Positions 26,564 to 35,034 of a DNA stretch of 64,000 nucleotides are shown here, one piece after another. Each line of letters starts with the position of its first letter. Within the stretch, counting starts at the first letter, position 1. The stretch comes from CALKHT01 sp964511575 (GTDB lineage: Bacteria > Planctomycetota > Phycisphaerae > Phycisphaerales > Phycisphaeraceae): contig CAZEFM010000006.1 of assembly GCA_964511575.1 (NCBI GenBank), positions 1 to 64,000 on the forward strand, in the 5' to 3' direction. The translations under genes were made by a program, and so were the position numbers. A model generated the notes under the pieces. That model had not been told where the DNA came from. It saw only the letters and a program-made list of their open reading frames with translations, and made no database searches.

Positions 26564-27576
26564 GGGCAGCTCACCTCCGGTGCGGGTTTGTACTCGATGA
26601 GCCGGGCCGGTTGCCCGCGCATGCGATGGAGCAGGTAGCGAACCTGACCGATCGCCTGCGGGAACTTGGCGATCATGTTGAAGAAGGCGTAGAGAAGGGC
26701 GATGGGTAACGTGTCGCCGCGATGCAGGCATCGCCACATGATTCGAACTGCAAGCACGCCGTACAGCATCAACGCGAGCAAGCTCCAACCGCCGGTGCAC
26801 GGCATGAGCAGCAGCGAGCAAGTTGGCAGAACCGCGCCCCAGAACCAGACGCTGCGCGATTCGCGCACCTTGTGTCGTTCGGGGGGGCGACCGTGCATCG
26901 CCGCACCTTCCGCATAGGCCCAGCCGCCTCGCATGCAACGGTTCCACCATTGGCTGAAGCGCATGATTGCCGCGTCGTGCAGGGTCATGTCATGGTCGAT
27001 TCGATGAACTCGCCAACCCGATTGGCGCAATCGCACGCACAATTCGGGCTCTTCGCCGGCGATCAAGGATGCGTTGAACCCGCCCACCGCCTGCAATGCC
27101 GCCACACGCATCATCGCATCTCCGTGGCAGTATCTCGCCTCACCGATCGGTGTGTCCCACTCCATATCCGCCAGGCGGTTGTAGATGGAGGCTTCGGGGT
27201 GGCGTTCCCGGCGTCGTCCCGATACCACGGCGAGGATTGCATCGGAGTCGAGCGTACGCTGCGCCGTCTCAATCCAGCCGGGCATCAACTCACAGTCGCC
27301 ATCGAGAAACTGAACGTATGTCAGGCCGGGTGCGATGTGTGTGAGCTGCGCGAACCCGGCGTTTCTTCCACGTGCCATGGTGAAGGGCGTGGACATATCG
27401 AGTTCGACAACATGCACATCAAACGAATGTGCCAGCGCGACGCTGCCATCGGTCGACCCTGAGTCGACATACACGACTGGTGTGTGGGGCGGAAGATGGC
27501 GACGCAGCGACATCAGGCAGCGGCGCAATCGCTCGCCCTCGTTGCGACCGATGGTGACCACGCCCAACCGCGTCAT
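26560..27576 (-). CDS. GT2 family glycosyltransferase
   Basis: A 338-residue GT-A enzyme. It starts LGVVTIGRNEGERL and has VDSGSTDGS, the metal-binding FLDGDCE (DxD) and SLIAGEEPELCVRL, where the catalytic base is expected. Two hydrophobic segments near residues 245-285 suggest membrane association. The ATG at 27576 overlaps the upstream acetyltransferase stop by 4 bases. Cytoplasmic-face sugar transfer is expected. Confidence 0.88.
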   Translation of the reverse strand: MTRLGVVTIGRNEGERLRRCLMSLRRHLPPHTPVVYVDSGSTDGSVALAHSFDVHVVELDMSTPFTMARGRNAGFAQLTHIAPGLTYVQFLDGDCELMPGWIETAQRTLDSDAILAVVSGRRRERHPEASIYNRLADMEWDTPIGEARYCHGDAMMRVAALQAVGGFNASLIAGEEPELCVRLRQSGWRVHRIDHDMTLHDAAIMRFSQWWNRCMRGGWAYAEGAAMHGRPPERHKVRESRSVWFWGAVLPTCSLLLMPCTGGWSLLALMLYGVLAVRIMWRCLHRGDTLPIALLYAFFNMIAKFPQAIGQVRYLLHRMRGQPARLIEYKPAPEVSCP

Positions 27577-28292
27577 GGCGACACCTCGCTTTGAGCAGGA
27601 GGCTGCAAGGTGCGGATGACACGACCCGGCACGCCCACCACCACTGAAAAGGGAGGTACATCGCGCACCACCACTGCGTTGGCGCCGATCACGCTGTCGT
27701 GACCGATCGTGATGTGCCCCAGCAGACACGCGCCTGCGCCGATATCCACGCGATCCTCGATGATGGGTTTGCCCTGATCCTCTTCCTTGCGCGCGATGCC
27801 GAGCGTGGTGTTCTGTCGCAGCGTGACATCGTTGCCGATGGATCGTGCGCCGAGGACCATTCCGCCGAAATGTTCGATGCGCACGCGTCGGCCGACGATC
27901 ACGGTGTACGACAGCTTGATGCCACAAAGCCATTCGGTGAAGGGATAAAGGAAGCGGTAGAGCAGCGTGAACGGCAGTCGCAGCAGGCGCGAACGAATGC
28001 CCATGCGCCAGTTGCCCAAACGGTGCAGGGCCAGCACGAGGAATCCCTGTTGCAGCAGCTTGCAGCCGTGGGTGCGGTAGTCCTCGGCGATGAGCTGCCA
28101 GAATCCGATATCGGGCGGGTTCTGGTTGGTGTCGCCACGCGGCAGGGGAGGGATGGCACGTTTGGAGGTGTCACCGGTGCCAAACCTGTTGTTGACGCGT
28201 CCGTTTGCATCAGCGCAGCGATCATCATCGCCGTGCGCGGCGGCGCGACGGTGAAGAATGTCATCGAGGCGGATGTTGCTGTCGCCCGTCAT
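27573..28292 (-). CDS. Serine-acetyltransferase-like hexapeptide acyltransferase
   Basis: A 239-residue left-handed beta-helix protein whose C-terminal half resembles CysE-type transferases: EHFGGMVLGARSIGNDVTLR, TTLGIA, VDIGAGACLLGHITIGHDSVIGANAVVVRDVP. Given its position between two GT2 genes it more likely acetylates a sugar than serine. Its first 60 residues are low-complexity and unassigned. Both ends overlap neighbours by 4 bases. Confidence 0.82.
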   Translation of the reverse strand: MTGDSNIRLDDILHRRAAAHGDDDRCADANGRVNNRFGTGDTSKRAIPPLPRGDTNQNPPDIGFWQLIAEDYRTHGCKLLQQGFLVLALHRLGNWRMGIRSRLLRLPFTLLYRFLYPFTEWLCGIKLSYTVIVGRRVRIEHFGGMVLGARSIGNDVTLRQNTTLGIARKEEDQGKPIIEDRVDIGAGACLLGHITIGHDSVIGANAVVVRDVPPFSVVVGVPGRVIRTLQPPAQSEVSP

Positions 28293-29320
28293 GATTCTCC
28301 CGCAGATCCAGGAACGAAGTTGAAGCGAACGAAATCACGCATCATGTACGGTGGCTGGTCGTCGGGTTGGCGCAGGGCCAGGCGACGCAAACGCCAGCAT
28401 GCGAACCCTGCCGTCCATGAAAGGTCGGCAAGGAACTTGTACAAGCGGCCATGCGTTTTGAGGTAAAAGTGGCGGCGTGATTCGAACCAGTAGCGCGGCG
28501 TGCGGCGGCGGGCGCGGTGCGATCCTGTGACGCCTGATGCCTGCCCGACAAGATGCACAATCCGACTCTCCGGAACATACCAGCACGACCAACCCGCGCG
28601 GGCCGCACGCAGGCACAGGTCCATCTCCTCGTAGTACATGAAATAGCGGTCATCCAGAAGGCCAACCGCGTCGAACACTTCCTTGCGTACGATCATCGAT
28701 GCGCCACTGACCCAATCGATCGGGTGCGGCTCATCGCGCACGGGGGGGGCGACAATCCACCGCTGGCACAGCCGCTGCACCCATCCGAGTTTGGATGCAC
28801 TGGTGAACTCGCCGACAATGCTGTGAAAGCGAAACGCGGTGCGGCGGGGCGATCCATCGGGGTTTTCGATGCGGCTGCCGGCGATGCCCACGTGTGTGTG
28901 CGCATCCATGAAAGCGAGCAACGCACGCAGCGCGCCGGGGCGGATGTACGTGTCCGGGTTGAGCAGCAGCACGTAGCGTGGGGGCGTGTCACCCGATAGA
29001 GCGGGAGCGATGGCGGCGTTGTTGCCGGCCGCGAAACCACCGTTGCGCGCCAGCGGCATGAGTGTCGCCCACTTCCCCCAGCCATGTTCTTCAATGGCCA
29101 CGTTGAGGCAGGTGACCGAATCGTCGCCCGAAGCGTTGTCGGTGACCACCACGCGCGCACCGGGGAGGGCTGCGATCTCATCCACCAGCGAACGAAGACA
29201 GTCCACCACGAGGTCCGCGGTGCGGTAGTTGACGATCACCACGAGCAGCGGAATCGTTGCCGGGGGATGCACATTCGCCTCGGTCGGCGTGTCGGATTGG
29301 TTGGGGATCAGCGCCACCAT
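28289..29320 (-). CDS. GT2 family glycosyltransferase, rhamnosyltransferase-like
   Basis: A 343-residue GT-A enzyme of the WbbL/rhamnosyltransferase type. It has LLVVIVNYRTADLVVDCLRS, VTDNASGDDS, ARNGGFAAGNN, LLLNPDT (acidic metal site), WVSGASMIVRKEVF and YYEEMDLCLRA. All are hallmarks of the subgroup that often adds rhamnose to a lipid-linked acceptor. The start overlaps the end of the sulfotransferase gene by 13 bases. Confidence 0.88.
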   Translation of the reverse strand: MVALIPNQSDTPTEANVHPPATIPLLVVIVNYRTADLVVDCLRSLVDEIAALPGARVVVTDNASGDDSVTCLNVAIEEHGWGKWATLMPLARNGGFAAGNNAAIAPALSGDTPPRYVLLLNPDTYIRPGALRALLAFMDAHTHVGIAGSRIENPDGSPRRTAFRFHSIVGEFTSASKLGWVQRLCQRWIVAPPVRDEPHPIDWVSGASMIVRKEVFDAVGLLDDRYFMYYEEMDLCLRAARAGWSCWYVPESRIVHLVGQASGVTGSHRARRRTPRYWFESRRHFYLKTHGRLYKFLADLSWTAGFACWRLRRLALRQPDDQPPYMMRDFVRFNFVPGSAGES

Positions 29321-30435
29321 TCGTTCGTTGTGCTTTGTTCCAGAATGCGGTTTACCAGTTCGATCTGCTCGCGCGAAAGCTTCTCCTGCCAGGAGTTGGA
29401 GATCGAAAGTGATTCGGTGGATGCGGCACGAACGGCACGTTCCACATCACGTGTCCAGGGCAGTTCGCAAAAGTTGTAAATTTCCCGGGCGAGTTCCACG
29501 GCATGGGCGGCAAGCCGCTCGTAGATGACGAGCATGTAGTGCGGCGTGTTGCGACCCGCGTTGTGGATGACTTCGTTGGTGTAGGACCAATACCAGAGTT
29601 CCGACTCCTCGACGCTCATGGCATTGATATCGCCGAACCGCTTCGCCCATGCGGGGCGGGCGGTGGCGATGGCGTGCAGTCGGATAAGGTTGCGCCGGCG
29701 GACCTCTTCGCGGTCGTTGAACATGAGCCAACGGTTGCGCCATGAGTTGAGGAACCCGCCGGGATGTCGGGCAATGTGGATGACACGCGCCTGCGGGCGG
29801 TGTTGCAGCACCCATTCGATCCAGCCGGGCGTCGGCCCGAGTTTGAGCACGGGAAGCGCGCGGGCGAGTCGGGCGTAATCGCTGAGCCATCGCGGCATGG
29901 GCCATTCCTCGCCGCGAAGCGACGGCATGGCGGTGCTCAGCACACGTCTTGAACGTGGCCCGTCCACCAGACGATAGAGGCCGATCACCCGCGGCAGGCG
30001 TCGCAGAAAATCCTTCGGGCCCTTGGCGTGGTGATCACGCGCGCCCATGCTGAACGCCGCACGAGCGATGGCGCGGTCCCAGTGCTCCTCCATCACGCGC
30101 GCATCCTGAACGAACCAGCCGCGGGGCAACACGGACAAGGCCGCGTCCCGCAGCGCGTGCGGCTCGTTGCGGGTGTAGGTGAGTTCACTGTGGTCCAGCA
30201 GACTCAAAAGGAAGTTCGTTCCGCTGCGCCCGCGACCAGCGATGAGGACGTAGCGCGACAACCGCGGCCGGTCCCCCAATGCGCAGGTGCGCATCGGTTG
30301 CGAGGTGCCGCTGCGTGAAGGAAAGTGGCCCAGCAGTGCCGGGGCATGCGCATCGGACGGCTGCGGCAGGGGCGAAGCTGGAAACGTCGGTCCGGAACTC
30401 ACGGTGGCGTCCTTATCGGGAACGGTTGTGGTCAA
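29308..30435 (-). CDS. Sulfotransferase (PAPS-dependent), 1 of 3
   Basis: A 375-residue protein. VLIAGRGRSGTNFLLSLLDHS is the 5'-phosphosulfate-binding loop and ARVIHIARHPGGFLNSW the 3'-phosphate-binding motif, so PAPS binding looks intact. It would move a sulfate group onto a sugar hydroxyl of the glycan. The start is a TTG at 30435 that overlaps the upstream TGA (TTGA); no ATG is close. The first 50 residues are low-complexity and may not all be translated. Confidence 0.82.
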   Translation of the reverse strand: MTTTVPDKDATVSSGPTFPASPLPQPSDAHAPALLGHFPSRSGTSQPMRTCALGDRPRLSRYVLIAGRGRSGTNFLLSLLDHSELTYTRNEPHALRDAALSVLPRGWFVQDARVMEEHWDRAIARAAFSMGARDHHAKGPKDFLRRLPRVIGLYRLVDGPRSRRVLSTAMPSLRGEEWPMPRWLSDYARLARALPVLKLGPTPGWIEWVLQHRPQARVIHIARHPGGFLNSWRNRWLMFNDREEVRRRNLIRLHAIATARPAWAKRFGDINAMSVEESELWYWSYTNEVIHNAGRNTPHYMLVIYERLAAHAVELAREIYNFCELPWTRDVERAVRAASTESLSISNSWQEKLSREQIELVNRILEQSTTNEWWR

Positions 30436-31568
30436 TCCTCATCGAGTCCTGCAGCGCGAAGGTGGGGCAGGAGCACAGCGCCCGCCGTTACCGTCGCGGC
30501 AAGGAGGGCGGGGGCGGTGTCCCACGCGGTCGATCCGATGACGGTTAGTAACCCGACAGGCACGATGCCACGCAGGTGTGCGGTGTCGACATCGTTGAGC
30601 GCGAGGCGGACGCGACTCTGGAGCGATTGAAGGTTCAGTCGTCGTGTGATCAGGTCGGCGGCGAAGAGGCGCAGTCCGTATCGGCCAAGGCGAAACCGCG
30701 CCCGCGCCAGGCGGTTGTGCAGGCGGAGCCATCCGCGTTGCCAGGGTGTCAGTTCGATGCGGGGCAGGCCGCTGAGCGGATAATCCAGCCGTGTCAGCCA
30801 GTCGCCGAGCCGCGCTTCGGCGAGCTGCACTTGGCGCGGCGTCATTTTGCGACGCCATTGCTCCGCCAGCGCGGGATCGGGACGGTCGTAGCTGCTGCCT
30901 TTGGTGTAGTCGAACATCGCATCGTCGAACGTGACACCGAGAAAGCGGCAGATGCGCTGCAGGTGCGTTGCCGGATCCTGCACGAGTTGTTCGTACCGCA
31001 CTTCGATGTAGCGGCTCCGCGGCAGATGCTTGCGCAAGCGCGCCCACAGCGTCTGAGCGTGGATCCATTCCTCCGAGGCGCACCAGATGTTGCCCGCCCA
31101 TCCCATGCCGATGCTCGAACGGGCAACGTCGCGGCCGTCACGCAACAGATGGATGAACCGTGCCTCGGGCCATAACCGCAGGAGCCGATCGAAGTGCTTG
31201 TGGACCGTCGCGCCGATGATGGGTTTGTCGCCGCTGGCGCGTCGCTTCTGCTCAAGGAAGCTGTGGACCAGTTCGGGATACCCGAGCCGTTCATCGACGC
31301 GGAAGCCGTGTGCCCGGAAGATGCGGTGCGTCGCCAGGTAGGTGCGGTAGCGGCGGATCTCCGGCCAGGGCGGGTCGGCATCGTCGCGCATCTGATCCAC
31401 CGCGTACTCGAACTCACTGCACCACGCGATCTGCGGATGATGGTCCAGCATCAGACGCAGCAGCGTTGTCCCGGAGCGCTCGGCACCCACAAGGAACGTC
31501 GGCGGAGGCAGCGCATCAGACGACACATCGTCAGGCTGTACGGCGGCGAGCGCATCCGGGAGGAACAT
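30432..31568 (-). CDS. Sulfotransferase (PAPS-dependent), 2 of 3
   Basis: A 378-residue sulfotransferase. It has TFLVGAERSGTTLLRLML (5'-phosphosulfate loop), ARFIHLLRDGRDVARS (3'-phosphate motif), and a C-terminal helical part ending in a hydrophobic stretch (about 345-370). The ATG at 31568 is chosen because AAGGAGAT precedes it; a TTG at 31604 is weaker. It sits with two other sulfotransferases, pointing to multi-site sulfation of the polysaccharide. Confidence 0.85.
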   Translation of the reverse strand: MFLPDALAAVQPDDVSSDALPPPTFLVGAERSGTTLLRLMLDHHPQIAWCSEFEYAVDQMRDDADPPWPEIRRYRTYLATHRIFRAHGFRVDERLGYPELVHSFLEQKRRASGDKPIIGATVHKHFDRLLRLWPEARFIHLLRDGRDVARSSIGMGWAGNIWCASEEWIHAQTLWARLRKHLPRSRYIEVRYEQLVQDPATHLQRICRFLGVTFDDAMFDYTKGSSYDRPDPALAEQWRRKMTPRQVQLAEARLGDWLTRLDYPLSGLPRIELTPWQRGWLRLHNRLARARFRLGRYGLRLFAADLITRRLNLQSLQSRVRLALNDVDTAHLRGIVPVGLLTVIGSTAWDTAPALLAATVTAGAVLLPHLRAAGLDED

Positions 31569-31611
31569 GGACCAATATCTCCTTCTGAAGAAGTCTGCGG
31601 GCAACTCCGAA

Positions 31612-32400
31612 TCACATCAGCTTGTTCTTGATGCGACGCATCTTGCTCATGAAAGTGTTGGCGATCCGCTCGGCGGGCATGAGCAGGCGGCCTTTCACCT
31701 GTTCGCCCGGGCGGGCACGGAACAGTGTGGAGTGATTGACGCCGTTGTATCCCGGAGGCGCTTCACGGGTGTAGTAGTAGGCGGCAAAGCTTTTGCGCGA
31801 TTCTCCAGGCGGGCACGTCACCGCGGTGACGCCGTGATAACTGATGTCGCTGGTGGCGAAGATGACGCAACGGTTGAAGATCGGCTGAAAGCTGTGGACG
31901 CACTGTTTCACATCCTTGTCCCAAAGCTCCAGCCGTCCACCCCATTCATCCTGCCACGTGCGATTGAAGAAGATGATGATGTTGAGACGTCGATGCCATT
32001 GGCGGTCCTTGAGGTAGTTGAAGTCGACGTGAACATCGAGGTGACCGGCTCGGGTGGTTTCGTGGATGCCGCCGCCGATGAGCTGGTCGTCGGCAAGCAG
32101 TTCGGGGATTTCCGCCGCGTAGGAAAGCGTCTCCAGGAAGGCTGGCTCCGCAAGCATGTCGTTCAAGCGCTTGACCGCAGGCGGGAACTTGCTGACATCG
32201 CGCACCTGCACCTTGCCTTTCTCATTCACCGCGGTGAACGTTTTGCCGACGCCCTGCGCTTCGGAAAAGCTGGGGAAGCTGAGGGCGATGTCGTCGGCAA
32301 AGGCGGGGTCGAGAAAGTTGTCGATGCAGACGTTGGGGAACGGTGTGGCCGTTCGAAACTGCTGCCGCAGCGACTCACGATCCAGTGGGCGGATGCTCAC
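31612..32400 (-). CDS. 2-oxoglutarate/Fe(II)-dependent oxygenase
   Basis: A 262-residue prolyl-4-hydroxylase-like enzyme. Iron ligands can be placed at HVDF (HxD) and the later SYHG. The 2-oxoglutarate-binding Arg fits GESRKSFAAYYYT. Such oxygenases are common in exopolysaccharide loci, where they may hydroxylate a glycan or its carrier; the substrate is unknown. Start: GTG at 32400, with AAGGAG seven bases upstream, overlapping the upstream stop (GTGA). Confidence 0.85.
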   Translation of the reverse strand: MSIRPLDRESLRQQFRTATPFPNVCIDNFLDPAFADDIALSFPSFSEAQGVGKTFTAVNEKGKVQVRDVSKFPPAVKRLNDMLAEPAFLETLSYAAEIPELLADDQLIGGGIHETTRAGHLDVHVDFNYLKDRQWHRRLNIIIFFNRTWQDEWGGRLELWDKDVKQCVHSFQPIFNRCVIFATSDISYHGVTAVTCPPGESRKSFAAYYYTREAPPGYNGVNHSTLFRARPGEQVKGRLLMPAERIANTFMSKMRRIKNKLM

Positions 32401-33884
32401 GACATTTCTCCTTGGGTTGTCATGGGACGGACTGTTCCGCAGCGCGTGGGACGCGCGGGGCTGCGTTGTCCCGCGCGTCGTCGGGGACGAGGTAGTTCGG
32501 CGGGTTGTGCTGCGATGGCGTAAGGCGCTGAAACGTCGAGCAGATGCCGACGCCAGGCGAGCAACCCCACCACGCCGCCGTTCATCATCATGAACACCGG
32601 GTTGGGAAACCCGTTGAGCAGGTTGTCCGCCATGTGCAGGACGAGACTGGTGGCGAACACGGCCGCGATGGCGATGCGCGGCTCCTTCCATCGTTTGGCG
32701 GGGATGAACCACATCAACGCCAGTGCCGGCACCAGCAACGTCGTGGTGAGCGCTGAAAGCCCGAACATGCCGTTCTGTCCCAACACGATGATCCACAGGC
32801 CATCGGTTGTGGAAATGTCCTCGCCGTTGTCATCCAGCACGCGCGAGCGATTCCAGCCACCCCAGCCGAACACCGGTTGCTCCAGCGCCCGCGCGCTGAG
32901 CAGATCCTCGTTGTGAAAGCGAAACGCCAACGACTGGGCACGCTCCTCGTCGAGGACCTGTTCAACGATGTCGACGACGGCCTCGCCGGACCACTCGCCG
33001 TACGATCGCACGCCCATGTAACCGACGATCAGCACCATCATGGCGAGCAGCGGCAACGCGGTGCGCAGGTACTTCGTCGTGAACAGAATGACGGTGCCCG
33101 CCAGCAGGAGCAGGGCGGCACCGGTTGCCTTGGAAAAAAGAGCGGTCAAGAACAACGGCACGACGAGAAAGCCGATGGGAATGCCTTCGAGCTTTCGGAT
33201 GGCCCTGCTCGCCCAGATCCAAACGCCGGTCAGCGCTGCGACGGTCATCCACATGCCGACGGACAGCCCGCCGGGCATGAAGCCCATGGGGCGGTATCCG
33301 CCGTAGCGTTTCTGCATGCGGAACGTTGCGGGGAAGTAGCCGTAGATGTCGCCGTGCAGCGTGGGACTCATGCGTATTTCCCACCAGCACACGGGGATGT
33401 AGATGAGTCCGCCGAGGAACACGCCGATCGCCAGTTCCCGCATGCCTTCCAGGTCGTTGAAATAGACGCGGCCGATCAGATAGGGCAAACCCCACACGAT
33501 GAACTGGCGGAACGATTCGCTCAATCCATCGTAGAGGCCCAGCTCGTTGTCCGGCGCAGCGTTGTAGAGGCTCGATGCCAAGGGCGCGATGAGCAGGAGC
33601 AGCACGGGCAGGTCGAGCCAGTGCGGTCGAAAGTTCATCAGCCGTGCGCGGTCGACCACGATCACCGCGAAGAGCACGGTCAGGCTCGTCACGGTGGCCT
33701 TGTCGAGGTTGGGGAAGCCTTTGAACTTGAAGTGCGCCGAGAGCGGTTCGCCGGAGATGGCGACCGGAAGAAACAGCCAGCCGAGAATGAAAGCCGCGAG
33801 CACCGCCCGCCGCGGCTTCAGCAGCACGAACATGTAGATCACCACCGGGATCCACGCCAGCAATACAAGTTTGGCAAGCGACAT
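32397..33884 (-). CDS. O-antigen ligase/polymerase-like membrane protein (Wzy/WaaL family)
   Basis: A 495-residue protein with about ten to twelve transmembrane segments. It has a large loop around residues 300-365 holding a conserved-looking HNEDLL...GWGGW segment, as in the O-antigen ligase family. It would polymerise lipid-linked repeat units or transfer the chain to its acceptor in the periplasm. The last 40 residues are basic and low-complexity and overlap the ribosome-binding site of the oxygenase gene. A 68-base gap separates it from the upstream sulfotransferase. Confidence 0.83.
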   Translation of the reverse strand: MSLAKLVLLAWIPVVIYMFVLLKPRRAVLAAFILGWLFLPVAISGEPLSAHFKFKGFPNLDKATVTSLTVLFAVIVVDRARLMNFRPHWLDLPVLLLLIAPLASSLYNAAPDNELGLYDGLSESFRQFIVWGLPYLIGRVYFNDLEGMRELAIGVFLGGLIYIPVCWWEIRMSPTLHGDIYGYFPATFRMQKRYGGYRPMGFMPGGLSVGMWMTVAALTGVWIWASRAIRKLEGIPIGFLVVPLFLTALFSKATGAALLLLAGTVILFTTKYLRTALPLLAMMVLIVGYMGVRSYGEWSGEAVVDIVEQVLDEERAQSLAFRFHNEDLLSARALEQPVFGWGGWNRSRVLDDNGEDISTTDGLWIIVLGQNGMFGLSALTTTLLVPALALMWFIPAKRWKEPRIAIAAVFATSLVLHMADNLLNGFPNPVFMMMNGGVVGLLAWRRHLLDVSAPYAIAAQPAELPRPRRRAGQRSPARPTRCGTVRPMTTQGEMS

Positions 33885-33952
33885 ATCGGGGTGGCTTCTT
33901 CGTCTTCAAAAGGAACAACATCCGGTCCCGTCGGATCGCACCGTGCGATCCG

Positions 33953-34885
33953 CTAATCCAACCATGGCGCAAGCGATCGATTCAGGAATCGCTCGAGATC
34001 CTGAGTTGGTCCGGCGAATCGCTCCTGCAGCATGGCACGCGTCTGCGGCAGCATTGGCGCAAACTTCGCTTTGTGCTGGTCGGCGAGTCGGCGTCCCACA
34101 AGGGAACGACTGAGTGTGCGTGTGAGCGTCTGGTGCACACCTTTCCGCCACGATGAGGGCAAGGCGTTCGCCAGTTGCGCGACGCCAGGCCAGCGGCGCA
34201 CCCGGCGCAACTGCTCGGAGATCCGCACCTTGGCGGTGGGGGCGCCCGCCTGGTTGGCGCGCACCTCGCCGTGCGTTTCCAGATCGCGCACCGGCAACCC
34301 CAGGAACGTCTGCGTTCGTCGAAGCGTGGCTGCCGGATCCGACTGCAACTCGTCAAGCGTCAGAAAGAGAAACTGTTCGCGGCGGAAGTAAATCAGGAAG
34401 CGTTCGATCTGACGCAGGTAAAGGCTTGCATCGATGATCTCCGGGTAAGCGTTGAGCGCTTCCTCGAAGGTCATGGTCACTTCGAGTCGCATCAGGTGGC
34501 CGTAGTGCGAATAGGCCCGTTCCACGGGATGGCGCATGAGGTAGATGAACCGGGCATCGGGGGTCACTTCGGCGATGCGTCGGGCGACATCACCGAAGTG
34601 GGGCCAGCGGGTGTAACACGTCGACGCTTCGAAGCGTTGTTGATTTGGCAGGGCGGCGGCGAACTGCTCGCGGTACCAGTCCAAACCCCGCGCGTACACC
34701 TCGGAACGGCTGAAGAAGCCCGGCTCCTTGTTGGGGCAGCCGAATACGTTCTCGTGACGGCACAGATATTCGTACAGGGTTGTTGTGCCCGCCTTCATCG
34801 CACCGATGATGAAGAAATCGGGCAAACCTTCGGTCGACCGTTCGGTCGTGAGTGCCTCAGTCATGTTGGTGGTCGAAACCGTCAT
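33953..34885 (-). CDS. Sulfotransferase (PAPS-dependent), 3 of 3
   Basis: A 310-residue member of the heparan-sulfate-sulfotransferase-like group. It has FFIIGAMKAGTTTLYEYLCRH (5'-phosphosulfate loop) and ARFIYLMRHPVERAYSHY (3'-phosphate motif). It starts at the ATG at 34885, preceded by AGGATGGGG; a second Met lies eight codons in. It differs in subtype from the other two sulfotransferases in the locus, so it probably modifies a different position. Confidence 0.87.
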   Translation of the reverse strand: MTVSTTNMTEALTTERSTEGLPDFFIIGAMKAGTTTLYEYLCRHENVFGCPNKEPGFFSRSEVYARGLDWYREQFAAALPNQQRFEASTCYTRWPHFGDVARRIAEVTPDARFIYLMRHPVERAYSHYGHLMRLEVTMTFEEALNAYPEIIDASLYLRQIERFLIYFRREQFLFLTLDELQSDPAATLRRTQTFLGLPVRDLETHGEVRANQAGAPTAKVRISEQLRRVRRWPGVAQLANALPSSWRKGVHQTLTRTLSRSLVGRRLADQHKAKFAPMLPQTRAMLQERFAGPTQDLERFLNRSLAPWLD

Positions 34886-35034
34886 GTCCCCATCCTGCTC
34901 GTGCAACGGGATGTGCGACACGGGTTCGCCGGACACCGGTCCGATTTGCCCGCGGCGCGACCCGCCCTCAGCTTGTCGCTCTCTTATGCAACTACCGTGC
35001 CGATGGTCTGATGTCGCGGATGGGGCGGGAGGCG

